Part shown: in pieces, positions 44,033 to 53,149 of the stretch
Position numbering within the stretch: the stretch's first letter is position 1
Layout of the letters: each line of letters starts with the position of its first letter
Origin: Anaerolineae bacterium
GTDB taxonomy: Bacteria > Chloroflexota > Anaerolineae > Aggregatilineales > Phototrophicaceae
DNA length: 64,000 bases
Direction of reading: 5' to 3'
Assembly: GCA_022843385.1 (NCBI GenBank)
Contig: JALHNT010000018.1
Coordinates: 1-64,000 of the forward strand
The notes under the pieces: model-generated
Seen by the model: the letters and a program-made list of their open reading frames with translations, nothing else
The model's database searches: none
What the model was told of the DNA's origin: nothing
Made by a program: the position numbers and the translations under genes

Positions 44033-44839
44033 CTAGCTGAACGCCGCTTCAGGGGCACCGAAATAGGTCTCTTTGAAGATGCCTTCCAGCTCGCCATCTT
44101 CCGACGGGCGCTCCGATTCCCCGGCCACCAACGGCTCGGCCACCTGCTTGTCGGCGATTACCAGCCCGTCGCGCAGCATGATGACGCGCCGGGTATGGCG
44201 GGCGATCCAGCTATCGTGGGTGACGAAGATGGTGGTCATGCCGCGCTCGCGGTTCAACTGCTGGAAGATTTTCATGATCTCGGTGCCGCTGCGGCTGTCC
44301 AGCGCCCCGGTGGGTTCATCCGCCAGGATCATGGCTGGTTGGTTGACCAGCGCCCGCGCAATCGCCACCCGCTGCTGCTGACCGCCGGAGAGTTCGCTCG
44401 GCAGATGGTCGAGCCGGTCGCCCAACCCGACCGACTCCAACGCCGACACCGCTCGTTCGCGCCGATTTTTCACGCCGTTGGCATACACCATCGGCAGTTC
44501 AACCTGGCGCACAGCCGGGACGCGCTTGAGCAGGTTGAACTGCTGAAAGACGAAGCCGATCTTTTGGTTGCGTACTGTCGCCAGTTGTTCGCCGTTCATC
44601 TGGCTGACATCCGCGCCATCCAGCCAGAACTGACCGGAAGTCGGTTTATCCAGGCAGCCGAGGATATTCATCAGCGTGCTTTTACCGGAGCCGGATGGCC
44701 CCATGATCGAGACGAATTCGCCGGGCTGAATGGTCAGCGAAATGCCTTTCAGCACCACCAGCGGCGCATCGCCCATCGGAAAGGAACGGGTGATCTGGCG
44801 AATATCAATCACCGGTTGGGTGCCATTCATCTGACTCAT
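44033..44839 (-). CDS. MacB/LolD-type ABC transporter ATPase
   Basis: The 268-residue product has Walker A MGPSGSGKST, Q-loop FVFQQFNLL, signature ELSGGQQQRVAIARAL, Walker B ILADEPTGALD and H-loop VTHD, all intact. The family drives FtsX-like permeases. A C-terminal extension of about 30 acidic residues is unusual. It lies 1 bp after a membrane fusion protein gene and 10 bp before the first permease. Confidence 0.95.
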   Translation of the reverse strand: MSQMNGTQPVIDIRQITRSFPMGDAPLVVLKGISLTIQPGEFVSIMGPSGSGKSTLMNILGCLDKPTSGQFWLDGADVSQMNGEQLATVRNQKIGFVFQQFNLLKRVPAVRQVELPMVYANGVKNRRERAVSALESVGLGDRLDHLPSELSGGQQQRVAIARALVNQPAMILADEPTGALDSRSGTEIMKIFQQLNRERGMTTIFVTHDSWIARHTRRVIMLRDGLVIADKQVAEPLVAGESERPSEDGELEGIFKETYFGAPEAAFS

Positions 44840-44840
44840 G

Positions 44841-46283
44841 TTAGAACCCTATCTCAAAACCACCGGCTGCGGGCGGATTGACGATCTCATCCGGCAGCAG
44901 CACCACCGTCTGGCCGGCCTGCAAGCCACTGATGATCTGGGTTGATTCGCGGGTGCGTACCCCTATCGTCACGACCACGCGCTGGAAGCCGTCATCGATT
45001 GGCACTAGCACGAAGTTCTCCTGCGTGATCGCATCGGTTAGCAGGAAACGGTTGGGGATAATCACGACTTCCGTCAGTTGGTCAACAATGATGTTGCCTG
45101 TCGTCCGCATCCCAGGGCGGATGGGAGACTCGGTCGCATCCAGCACCACGCGCACGGCATACGACACGCGCTGGCTGTTGGCGGCGATGGTTGGGACAGC
45201 GGCAATCTGGGTCACGCTCCCGCTCAGGGTCAGGCCGGTGATGGCATCCACCGTCAACTGCACCGGCTGCCCCAGCACCACGCGGGCGATATCGGTCTCA
45301 TCGACCGGCAGATCGGTCTGATAAGCGCGGGTATCAATCAGCACCACCGATTGCTCACGCAGTGGGAACTGCCCGACCTTCAACCCAACTGAACTGACTA
45401 CGCCATCAAAGGGAGCGACCAGCACTGTTTTAGCGAGCTGCGCCTCGGCCTGCTGCACCGCCAGCTCGGCCGCCTGCACATCGAGTTCGGCGCGCAGCCG
45501 GCGTTCGGCATTGGGCCCCTGCACAAGCTGATCGAGTTCGTTCTGCGCCCGGATCAACTGGGCATTGGCCGCCGCGATGCCACCCTGATTCGGATCACGG
45601 TTCACAGTGGCCTGATAACTGGACTGGGCGATGTCGATTTCGCTGTCGGAGCTGTTCAGGCCGGCAATCGTGTTGCTGTCGGGATAGGACGGCCACATGC
45701 CGGTATTGCCCGGATCGGTCAGGCCACGATTGAGCTGTGCCTGCCACAGTGCGTTCTTCGCCAGTTCGACCTGCAACCGGGCGATCTCAATATCCTGGGT
45801 CGTCGGTGCGCCACCGGCGCGCCCATTGATGGCATTGTTGATGGCGGCCTGCGCCACATTGACAGCCGCCTGGGCCACCCGCACATCGATATCACGCGGC
45901 GGGGCGATCAGCGCGGCATAGGCGGCGCGGGCTTCGGCCAGATTCAACTGGGCGTTCCGCAGCGCCGATTCGCTCTCGCTGGGGTCAACCTTTGCCAGCG
46001 CCTCGCCCAGGCGGACGAACTGCCCGGCGATGACATAGACATCCGTCACCAACCCGGCTGTTTCAAAGACTACATTGACCTGCTGTGCCGGGGCTAAGGT
46101 GCTGGCGGCGCTGACCGTCACCGGCAGATCGGTCTGGATCACCTGAACGCTGTCCAGCACCGGCACCTGCTGCCCATCGGCTGTTGTCGCCGGGATCACC
46201 GTTTCATCCACCGCCAGAGCCACCGGAGCCGCCGTCAGCGTCAGCCCTATCAGCAGGACGCTGAAGATTAACCTGCTCATCAT
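44841..46283 (-). CDS. HlyD/MacA-type membrane fusion protein (second)
   Basis: The 480-residue product has a signal segment (LIFSVLLIGLTLTAAPVALA), a biotinyl-lipoyl-like hairpin split around long coiled-coil helices (about 115-290, including RAELDVQAAELAVQQAEAQL), and beta-barrel domains (TVLVAPFDGVVSSVGLKVGQ). This is the fusion protein that couples an inner-membrane transporter to outer layers. The coiled coil is long for the family. It overlaps the preceding fusion protein gene by 4 bp. Confidence 0.9.
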   Translation of the reverse strand: MMSRLIFSVLLIGLTLTAAPVALAVDETVIPATTADGQQVPVLDSVQVIQTDLPVTVSAASTLAPAQQVNVVFETAGLVTDVYVIAGQFVRLGEALAKVDPSESESALRNAQLNLAEARAAYAALIAPPRDIDVRVAQAAVNVAQAAINNAINGRAGGAPTTQDIEIARLQVELAKNALWQAQLNRGLTDPGNTGMWPSYPDSNTIAGLNSSDSEIDIAQSSYQATVNRDPNQGGIAAANAQLIRAQNELDQLVQGPNAERRLRAELDVQAAELAVQQAEAQLAKTVLVAPFDGVVSSVGLKVGQFPLREQSVVLIDTRAYQTDLPVDETDIARVVLGQPVQLTVDAITGLTLSGSVTQIAAVPTIAANSQRVSYAVRVVLDATESPIRPGMRTTGNIIVDQLTEVVIIPNRFLLTDAITQENFVLVPIDDGFQRVVVTIGVRTRESTQIISGLQAGQTVVLLPDEIVNPPAAGGFEIGF

Positions 46284-47632
46284 GATGTTATCTCTCCCGT
46301 ATTCAATACCAGCACATCGCCCTGGCGTAGCCCGTTGATGATCTCAACGGCGTCGCGGCTTTGCAGCCCGACCCCCACCGCGATGTCCTGAAGGCTGCCG
46401 TTCGGCAACTGTAGTGTCACAAAGGTTTGCCCATTCTCGGCACGGATGAACGCGCTGGGGACGACCAGCACATTCTCGCGCTGCGCCAGCAGGATGCGGA
46501 CTTCAGCCGTCATGCCGGGGCGAATGCGTTCGTCAGCGGTCGTGATCTGGAAGCGAGTAGGGTAGGTGATGACGCCGTTGCTACGCACCGTACTCACCAG
46601 CGCAATCGTCCCAACCTGTGCGGTGAAGGATTCGCCGGGCAGCGCATCCAGTCGAATGTCGGCTGGCAGACCGGCGTACAGGCTATCGACATCCAGTTCA
46701 TCGACATTGGCCGTCAGCCAGAGCATTGATAGGTCGGCTATCTCAACCACCACCCGATCAGGCGTCGCCACCTGTCCCACCACCGCATCAACCCGGGTGA
46801 TGACCCCGCTGATCGGACTGGTCAGGCGGGTGCGGCTCAGTGCGGTCTGGGCATCCAGCAGGCGGGATTGCGCCCGTTGCAGCGCGATCTCGGCGTTGGC
46901 GAACTGGATCGGCGCTGGCCCGGCCAGTAGTTGTTCGTATTGCAACTGCGCCAGTTGCACATTGGCCCCGGCTTCCCATAAGCCTTCCGGGTTGCCGCGT
47001 CGCAGCGCTTCCAACCGCAGCCGGGCGATCTCGGCGTCGAAGGTGGCCTGACCGATCTGGGCTTCCTGAAGCGAATACTGCTGCGTCGCCAGCTCACCCG
47101 GCATGGTCACGCGCCCGCGCTGTAAATCCTGTACCCGTTGCAGCGCCTGGTTATAGCGTTCCTCGGCTGCGGCGATGTCCTCCGGGCGGGTCGCATTGGC
47201 GACGCTGCTGTAGCCGCCCTGGGCGCTGGCGACGGCTGCCTGGGCATTCTCGATCTGCTCCGGGCGCGGCGTCAGCCGTAAATCCTGCAAAGACGTCTCG
47301 GCCTGCTGCACCGCCACCTCGGCCTGCTGTACCGCCGCTTCCTGACTGATGGCATCCAGCGCCATCAACACCTGCCCAACCTGTACGGTGTCGCCAACCT
47401 TGACAGCGACGCTCTCCACCGTGCCGCTGATGGCAAAAGTCAGGCTGGCGCTGCGATTGGCCTCGACCCGTCCCAACGTCGAGATCGCCTGTTCAAGGCT
47501 GCCGGTCTCGACCACATAGGTAGGCAGCTCAAACGGGGTAGTCGGAGCGCCCGCCGTCAGCAGCGCCATCCCCAGTGCCGGGATCGCCAGCGTACAGAGC
47601 AGCAGCACGATCAGAATACGAAAGACTTTCAT
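46280..47632 (-). CDS. HlyD/MacA-type membrane fusion protein (first)
   Basis: The 450-residue product starts with a membrane anchor (IVLLLCTLAIPALGMALLT), then the lipoyl half GTVESVAVKVGDTVQVGQVLMALD, paired coiled-coil arms of about 180 residues, the second lipoyl half TSPISGVITRVDAVVGQ, and beta-barrel domains. It is paralogous in design to the next gene. Two fusion proteins with two permeases and one ATPase point to a composite export complex. It is the first gene of the minus-strand operon and divergent from a two-component system. Confidence 0.9.
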   Translation of the reverse strand: MKVFRILIVLLLCTLAIPALGMALLTAGAPTTPFELPTYVVETGSLEQAISTLGRVEANRSASLTFAISGTVESVAVKVGDTVQVGQVLMALDAISQEAAVQQAEVAVQQAETSLQDLRLTPRPEQIENAQAAVASAQGGYSSVANATRPEDIAAAEERYNQALQRVQDLQRGRVTMPGELATQQYSLQEAQIGQATFDAEIARLRLEALRRGNPEGLWEAGANVQLAQLQYEQLLAGPAPIQFANAEIALQRAQSRLLDAQTALSRTRLTSPISGVITRVDAVVGQVATPDRVVVEIADLSMLWLTANVDELDVDSLYAGLPADIRLDALPGESFTAQVGTIALVSTVRSNGVITYPTRFQITTADERIRPGMTAEVRILLAQRENVLVVPSAFIRAENGQTFVTLQLPNGSLQDIAVGVGLQSRDAVEIINGLRQGDVLVLNTGEITS

Positions 47633-47745
47633 CGATTGCTCCTATCCATCCCATCCAGTGATGGGGTACGGTTTCAGCGTAGTGGAAAGCACACGGCGTC
47701 TCATCCACGCTGAAGTGAATTCTGTTTCGCGCTCTGCTGACCGCA

Positions 47746-47764
47746 TCTCTGCAATTTGCAGAGA
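47746..47764. promoter_or_regulatory. 19-bp perfect palindrome between efflux operon and two-component system
   Basis: TCTCTGCAATTTGCAGAGA has nine-base arms around a central T. It sits in the divergent gap 47633-47856, so a dimeric regulator bound here could act on both transcripts. The NarL-type regulator encoded at 47857 is the obvious candidate. Confidence 0.7.
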
Positions 47765-47856
47765 CAAAATCAACAGCAACCCATCGTGAAGGATGCTCAA
47801 CCCCTGATATGGTGGATAATAAAGAGGTCGAATGTTTGGAAGTTGAGGCAGCTATG

Positions 47857-48498
47857 ATGACAACCCGCATCCTGATCGTGGATGACCACGCGATTGTCCG
47901 CCAGGGCATTCGCCTGATGCTTGAATCGCAGCCGACTATTGAAGTGGTGGGTGAAGCCGCTGATGGGGCGATGGCTATGCAGATGGCGCGCAGCCTGCAA
48001 CCGGATGTGATCCTGATGGATTTGCTGATGCCGGGGACAGATGGGGTGGAGGGTATTCAGCGCATTCGTGGGCTGGGGCTGCCTATCCATATCCTGGTGC
48101 TGTCCTCATCGCTGGAAGACCGGCTGATTCAACAGGCACTGCAAGCCGGGGCGCATGGCTACTTGCTCAAGACCAGCCGCCCGGCGGATCTGCTGCGGGC
48201 GATTGAACAGGTGCGGCAGGGTTACCCGGTGCTGGACCCGGCGGCCAGCCAGTCGCTCATCCGTCAGGTGTCACAGCGTGACCCGCTGGATACGCTGACC
48301 GACCGTGAGCGCGATGTCTTCGACCGGATGGCGCGGGGGATGAACAACAGCGAAATTGCGGAAGAGATCATCGTCAGCGAAGGCACCGTCCGCACCCATG
48401 TTGCCAATGTCCTCGCCAAGCTCCAGCTTCGCGATCGGACTCAGGTGATGATCTACGCCCTCAAGCAGGGGTTGATCCGGGTGGATGAGTTACCGTGA
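47857..48498 (+). CDS. NarL/FixJ-type response regulator of the efflux locus
   Basis: The ATG at 47857 has GAGG eight bases upstream; a longer frame begins at 47809. The 213-residue product has a canonical receiver (D9-D10, phospho-acceptor D55 in DVILMDLLMPG, Lys in YLLKTS) and a LuxR-type helix-turn-helix (LTDRERDVFDRMARGMNNSEIAEEIIVSEGTVRTHVANVL). It overlaps the kinase gene by 4 bp and is divergent from the export operon, the usual layout of stress-responsive efflux systems. Confidence 0.95.
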   Translation: MTTRILIVDDHAIVRQGIRLMLESQPTIEVVGEAADGAMAMQMARSLQPDVILMDLLMPGTDGVEGIQRIRGLGLPIHILVLSSSLEDRLIQQALQAGAHGYLLKTSRPADLLRAIEQVRQGYPVLDPAASQSLIRQVSQRDPLDTLTDRERDVFDRMARGMNNSEIAEEIIVSEGTVRTHVANVLAKLQLRDRTQVMIYALKQGLIRVDELP

Positions 48499-49937
48499 AG
48501 CGCTTGCGCCAATGGTTTCAATCGGTCTATGTCCGCCTGCTCGTCAGCCATGTGCTGGTGACAGCCCTGACCAGCATCCTCATTCTGATAGTCATCTTCA
48601 TCCTGATCGTCCTCGATCTTGGCACCGCCAACCCGGATGATTACGCCGGTTATGCCTCGGATGCAGCGGTGGAGTGGCTGACCGGCGGCGAGGATGCGCG
48701 CCCCAACAATTCAGAATTTGATTTGCCCGGTTACAGCCTGGTGGTCTCGCCCGATCAGCGCATCCTCTTCACCCAGGGAGACGCTATGGGCTGCAAGACT
48801 GGCATGATGCTGACCGAATGCGCCCCTGATCTGGTGGATTTACCGGCTGGCGCTCGCTCATTGGAGATCAACGACGAAGCCTGGGTCGAAGCGGTGGTCG
48901 ATCTGTCCTCCGGGGATCGCGCCATCACCTACCGCCGTCCTTATGAATCCCTGCAATTGGCGCTGTGGTACACCACCGGCTCGAGCGGCGCGGACATTTA
49001 TGCCCCGGACCTGGTACAGGTTGTCCTGTTGACGGCGCTGACGGCCGCCCTGGTCTCTTTTCCGGCGGCGCTGTTTTTGGTGTGGTTGTTCGTGCGCCCA
49101 CTGGTGCGCCGCATCAGCCGCATCGCCGGGGTCAGCCGCCAGTTCGCTGATGGCAACCTGGGTGTTCGCGTGAAGGACGCTCACAGCGACGAGATCGGCC
49201 TGATGTCGCAGCAGTTCGACAGCATGGCCGATGCCTTGCAGCAGAATGTCCATGTGCTGCGCGATATGGCGCAACATAACACCACGCTGGCGCAGCAAGC
49301 CGAGCAGTCGGCTATTCAAGCGGAACGCCTGCGCCTCAGCCGTGACCTGCATGACTCGATCGCCCAGCGCCTCTTCAGCCTGACGGTCAGCACATCAACC
49401 CTGCCCGACATGATCGCCCAGAGCCAGGAGCGCGGTACCCAGCAGGCGCGCCAGATTGCCCAACTGGCCGAGCAAGCGCTGCTCGATTTACGGACGCTGC
49501 TGATTGATTTGCGCCCGGCGACCATTATTGAAAACGGACTGAACGGCGCGTTACAACAATTGTGCGATCAGTGGCAGCAGGCGCATCATGCCCCGGTCGA
49601 GCTTTCGCTAATCCTGAGCGGCAGGCACTTGAGCGCCAGCATCGAATCGACCCTATACATCATCACTCAGGAAGCGCTGAACAATGTCGCCAAACATGCG
49701 CGGGCGACCCAGGTGGCGGTCTCGATCATCGAAGGGCAGCGCCAGCTCACTCTGAGCGTGACCGACAATGGGCAGGGGATGCCGGTCAATCGTGACGATG
49801 GGCAGGGACATTTCGGACTCATCACTATGCGCGAACGGACTGCGGCGTTAGGCGGCAGTTTCTCTCTGGAAAGCGATGCGGGCAGCGGCACCACCATCCG
49901 GGTCACCCTGCCGCTGCGTCATGCACAGGAAGGGTAA
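48495..49937 (+). CDS. NarX/LiaS-type membrane sensor histidine kinase
   Basis: It starts with GTG inside the stop of the regulator gene. The 480-residue product has a membrane helix at about 15-42, an outer sensor domain of about 130 residues with two cysteines (CKTGMMLTEC) that may form a disulfide, a second helix near 177-203, a HAMP linker (about 203-255) and a HisKA_3 kinase with the His in LSRDLHDSIAQRLFSL, EALNNVAKHA and DNGQGM. It likely senses envelope damage or an antimicrobial agent and activates the export operon through its partner. Confidence 0.93.
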   Translation: MKRLRQWFQSVYVRLLVSHVLVTALTSILILIVIFILIVLDLGTANPDDYAGYASDAAVEWLTGGEDARPNNSEFDLPGYSLVVSPDQRILFTQGDAMGCKTGMMLTECAPDLVDLPAGARSLEINDEAWVEAVVDLSSGDRAITYRRPYESLQLALWYTTGSSGADIYAPDLVQVVLLTALTAALVSFPAALFLVWLFVRPLVRRISRIAGVSRQFADGNLGVRVKDAHSDEIGLMSQQFDSMADALQQNVHVLRDMAQHNTTLAQQAEQSAIQAERLRLSRDLHDSIAQRLFSLTVSTSTLPDMIAQSQERGTQQARQIAQLAEQALLDLRTLLIDLRPATIIENGLNGALQQLCDQWQQAHHAPVELSLILSGRHLSASIESTLYIITQEALNNVAKHARATQVAVSIIEGQRQLTLSVTDNGQGMPVNRDDGQGHFGLITMRERTAALGGSFSLESDAGSGTTIRVTLPLRHAQEG

Positions 49938-50419
49938 ACATAGGCTGGTGATCAGGAGCCGGCAGCTTGCCAATCAGCGACTTTGGTCTGGGCAATCTCC
50001 TCTATCTGTGTCCATCATGAACTGACTTCCTGCGCCATCTGACGTTAGCTTATTGTCTGTTGGCGCGGCGCAAGCATGTCAGCACGGAAGTGGGCTTTAT
50101 CAAGGTTATGAAGATCGCTTTCGGCTGAGTCCAACAGGGGAATATCAAAGCAGATGATGTACCCAGTACAGCAGGGCTCAATGAAACTTGAGTTTGTTCC
50201 CGCCCTCAACAGCGGGCGAAGACAATCATCCAGGGTACAGTTGTGCCTCGGTGCAATTGCTCACTACCATAGGGAGAGTGTGACTATTTCGGTGCTGCAC
50301 CGCCAATTCTTTACGAGAAATTGATGGATGCATCGTTTCTGTTGTTCCGTTCCTTACGGATTCAGGTTTACAGTCAGGATAGAAGGGCTTGACCAGAACA
50401 TGACGTAAGGATTTTCAAC
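49938..50419. other. gene-free stretch of about 480 bp
   Basis: I see no reading frame that I can support. A CCCGC/GCGGG inverted repeat with an eight-base loop lies near 50198-50216. The composition differs from the neighbouring genes and may be eroded coding sequence, but no family could be recognised. The last 40 bp probably hold the promoter of the Usp-like gene. Confidence 0.45.
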
Positions 50420-50905
50420 ATGAAAACGATCCTTGTACAAATGTCAGAAAAATCGTGGACAATGGAGGCTCTGCATCTGGCCTGTGCGCTGGCGCGCAAT
50501 AACGCGTCACATGTCATCCTGCTGCGCTTGATGCCGGTCCATCATCCTTCCTATCTCGGCACAGCCTTTGGGGACACTTCGCCGACCAATCATGAACGTT
50601 ATGAGATCGCTGAGTATGCGGCCACAGCGGAAGACTACGGTGTGGAATTATCACTCCAATCCATGCAGTGCGCGACCACACTCGAGGCGCTGGTGGATGC
50701 GGCTGGACAACTGGATGTCGATGTTGTTTTCGCCCATATCCACAAAAGTTGGCTTCCGTACTGGCACGAGTTCCAGGCGTGGCAGCTCAGGCGGCAGCTT
50801 TCGGCGCGGCATCGCCAGCTATTTACCCTCGACGGCAGTTCGCGCGACCAAAAATATGTGCCAGCCATTACCCTTGAATCGGCACATCGTGTGGTGGGTA
50901 AATAG
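50420..50905 (+). CDS. universal-stress-protein-like protein
   Basis: The 161-residue product begins like a UspA domain (KTILVQMSEKSWTMEALHLACALARNNASHVILLRLMPV) and has a strand-helix pattern with LDVDVVFAHIHKSWLP. The ATP-binding G-x-x-G-x(9)-G-S motif of many Usp proteins is not present, so it is a divergent or non-nucleotide-binding type. AAGGA precedes the ATG. It stands before a potassium transporter gene, and KdpD itself contains a Usp-like domain, so a role in potassium or osmotic stress is plausible. Confidence 0.65.
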   Translation: MKTILVQMSEKSWTMEALHLACALARNNASHVILLRLMPVHHPSYLGTAFGDTSPTNHERYEIAEYAATAEDYGVELSLQSMQCATTLEALVDAAGQLDVDVVFAHIHKSWLPYWHEFQAWQLRRQLSARHRQLFTLDGSSRDQKYVPAITLESAHRVVGK

Positions 50906-50929
50906 CCTTTCTGCTCGGCATGGGAAATC

Positions 50930-50993
50930 CTGATACTTTCTTTACTCGATAAGCGAAAACCCTTACACGATCCTGACTCGCAGCTTTTATACT
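50930..50993 (+). promoter_or_regulatory. promoter of the KimA-like gene with KdpE-like direct repeat
   Basis: CTGATAC (50930-50936) and TTTACTC (50941-50947) form an 11-bp spaced tandem that resembles the TTTATAC/TTTACAC type site of Escherichia coli KdpE. Downstream lie TTACAC (50963-50968) and TATACT (50988-50993), 19 bp apart. The repeat would be centred about 60 bases before the predicted start, a normal position for an OmpR-type activator. A closely similar element precedes kdpF. Confidence 0.5.
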
Positions 50994-51022
50994 GAGTTGT
51001 CGTCATCATTGGAGATTCGTCT

Positions 51023-53089
51023 ATGTCGATTCACGACGCTCAGGAACGGGTTGCAGATATTGTCCTCGGCAAACGGCTGCAAACCGCTGATATTTCACAT
51101 CAAACAGCACCTAATCCGATTGCACTGGCTGTCCTTGCCAGTGACGCCCTCTCTTCAGTTGCCTATGCAACGGAAGAAATCCTGATTATTCTGAATACGG
51201 CAGCGATCAGCAGTTTTGTATTGGTCGGATTTCAGGGCAATGCGATCTCGATCCCAATAGCGATTGCCATTGCGGCACTTATAGCGATTGTCACCATTTC
51301 CTACCGTCAGACCATCTATTCCAATCCGGCAGGCGGCGGTGGCTATCGTGTGGCGAAGGAAAATCTGGGGGAAGAGCTGGCGCAGGTGACGGGTGCTGCT
51401 CTGCTCACGGATTACATCCTCACTGTTGCCGTCAGCATCAGCGCTGGGGTAGCGAATATCATCAGCGTGGCACCAGTTTTGCTACCTTATCGCGTTTGGC
51501 TCACTGTCGGCATCATTATGTTTATGACCTATGTCAACCTGCGTGGGGTTAAGGAAAGCGCCCGGCTGTTCTCGATCCCAACCTATTTTTTCCTCATCAC
51601 AATGGGCGTGACGCTGGTGATCGGGTTCTTCAAGCTCTTTGGCGGAACGTTGGGGACGGTTGCCGATGTTGAAGCTATTCAACACAATGCGCTTGAACCG
51701 ATTACCGTTCTACTGCTGCTGCGAGCATTTTCTTCGGGGTGTACGGCGCTGACCGGAATCGAAGCCATCTCCAATGACACTCAGTTGTTCAAACAGCCGC
51801 GTGCCAAAAATGCTGCCAACACACTGGTGGCTATGAGCATTATTCTGATTACGCTGTTTCTGAGCATCACTGTACTGGCAAATGCGATTCAGGCAGTGCC
51901 ATCCCACGAAGAGACGGTCATCAGCCAGCTTGCACGCACCATTTACGGTGAAGAAGGAATTGGTTATGTGGGTTACATCCTGACTATGATTGGCGCGTTC
52001 GCCGTGCTGTTTATGGCGGCGAATACACCCTTTGCGGATTTCCCACAACTGGCAGCGCTGCACAGCAGTGATGGATTTCTACCACGACAGCTAACCTATC
52101 GAGGCAGACGACTGGTATTCGCCTGGGGAATTTATACCCTCGCCGGGGCCGCTATCTTTCTGGTGGTAGTCACGGGGGCGCGTGTCAGTAATCTCATTCC
52201 GCTCTATGCCATTGGTGTATTTTTAGGCTTCACCATCAGCCAGGCAGGTATGACGCGCCGGTTCTGGCGAGCAGGGCATGTCAAGCCGGGCGAATTCACC
52301 TGGGGGTTAGAGACCAAGATCTTCTACGATCCCCATTGGCGCTTGAAACTGCTGGTATCGGGTGCCGGTGCGATTATCACCTTCATCGTGATGCTGGTGT
52401 TTATCATCACCAAGTTTGTCGATGGGGCGTGGGCGATTGTTCTGCTCATACCAACACTGGTCTGGGTCTTCTTTCGCATTCATCGCCACTACAAGGAGAC
52501 TGCAGCCCGACTCAAGCTTTATGAAACCCCGCTTTTTGAACAAAAGCCGATTGTCTTTGACCCTTCACAGCATAAGGAAGTGGCGCTCTATTTCTGTGAC
52601 ACCTGGTCAAAACTGGCCGTCATTGTCGTTAATCGGATCCTGAAGCGTGGCATACCTGTCCAGGTTATTCACATTGATGTAGACCCCAAACGCACCGAGG
52701 CATTTCTCAAACGCAGTCGCGAGATTACCGAACTGAACGGTTGGGATGAGGGGGTCATTAAAGTGGTTGACGAGCCGTATCGCAATCTTTATCAGAACGT
52801 GGCGACGCTGCTCAATTCGATGCATGAGCAATATCCGGGAGTCTATTTCCACATCTATATTGGCGCGATCCGGACTCGTTTCCCCTATAACCTGCTTCAC
52901 ATGTCAACCGACCGCTTTCTTCGTGATGCCTTATTGGAAACCGAAGATGTGTCACTAAACATCAAGCAAATCAATCTGGACACGCTGCCCTTACCTCCTG
53001 ATTTTAAGGTGACATTTGAGCATGTCACCGACCATCACGAATCAGAGGAAGACCACGACCAAATTCCTGCGCCACAACCTGGTTCTTAA
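51023..53089 (+). CDS. KimA-like APC-family potassium transporter
   Basis: The 688-residue product has about twelve membrane helices and then a cytoplasmic domain of about 190 residues. Motifs such as NPIALAVLASDALSSVAYAT, NPAGGGGYRVAKENLGEE, LTGIEAISNDTQLFKQPRAK and ANTPFADFPQLAALHSSDGF are typical of the KimA (YdaO) group, high-affinity potassium importers of the APC superfamily. Annotation pipelines often label them amino acid permeases. GGAG precedes the ATG. Its place beside two kdp regulatory pairs strongly favours potassium as substrate. Confidence 0.85.
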   Translation: MSIHDAQERVADIVLGKRLQTADISHQTAPNPIALAVLASDALSSVAYATEEILIILNTAAISSFVLVGFQGNAISIPIAIAIAALIAIVTISYRQTIYSNPAGGGGYRVAKENLGEELAQVTGAALLTDYILTVAVSISAGVANIISVAPVLLPYRVWLTVGIIMFMTYVNLRGVKESARLFSIPTYFFLITMGVTLVIGFFKLFGGTLGTVADVEAIQHNALEPITVLLLLRAFSSGCTALTGIEAISNDTQLFKQPRAKNAANTLVAMSIILITLFLSITVLANAIQAVPSHEETVISQLARTIYGEEGIGYVGYILTMIGAFAVLFMAANTPFADFPQLAALHSSDGFLPRQLTYRGRRLVFAWGIYTLAGAAIFLVVVTGARVSNLIPLYAIGVFLGFTISQAGMTRRFWRAGHVKPGEFTWGLETKIFYDPHWRLKLLVSGAGAIITFIVMLVFIITKFVDGAWAIVLLIPTLVWVFFRIHRHYKETAARLKLYETPLFEQKPIVFDPSQHKEVALYFCDTWSKLAVIVVNRILKRGIPVQVIHIDVDPKRTEAFLKRSREITELNGWDEGVIKVVDEPYRNLYQNVATLLNSMHEQYPGVYFHIYIGAIRTRFPYNLLHMSTDRFLRDALLETEDVSLNIKQINLDTLPLPPDFKVTFEHVTDHHESEEDHDQIPAPQPGS

Positions 53090-53101
53090 TTGCTGTGCCT
53101 C

Positions 53102-53139
53102 GCGGCAGCCCGCGGCGAGAAAACGGGCTGTCGCTTTTT
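53102..53139 (+). terminator. intrinsic terminator after the KimA-like gene
   Basis: GCGGCAGCCCG and CGGGCTGTCGC form an 11-bp stem with one wobble pair, followed by TTTTT. It lies between convergent genes and ends the plus-strand transcript. Confidence 0.8.
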
Positions 53140-53149
53140 ACCACGCCGG

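Noticed and set aside
42769..44097. Longer start for the first MacB-type permease
   Set aside because: The extra 25 residues are read antisense-like through the end of the ATPase gene; the ATG at 44022 has a good ribosome site and begins the standard family sequence.
49938..50419. Remnant of an insertion sequence
   Set aside because: No terminal inverted repeats, target duplication or transposase motif could be found.
50906..51022. c-di-AMP (ydaO-type) riboswitch before the KimA-like gene
   Set aside because: The leader is too short for this riboswitch and no matching conserved core was seen; an OmpR-type site and promoter explain the region.
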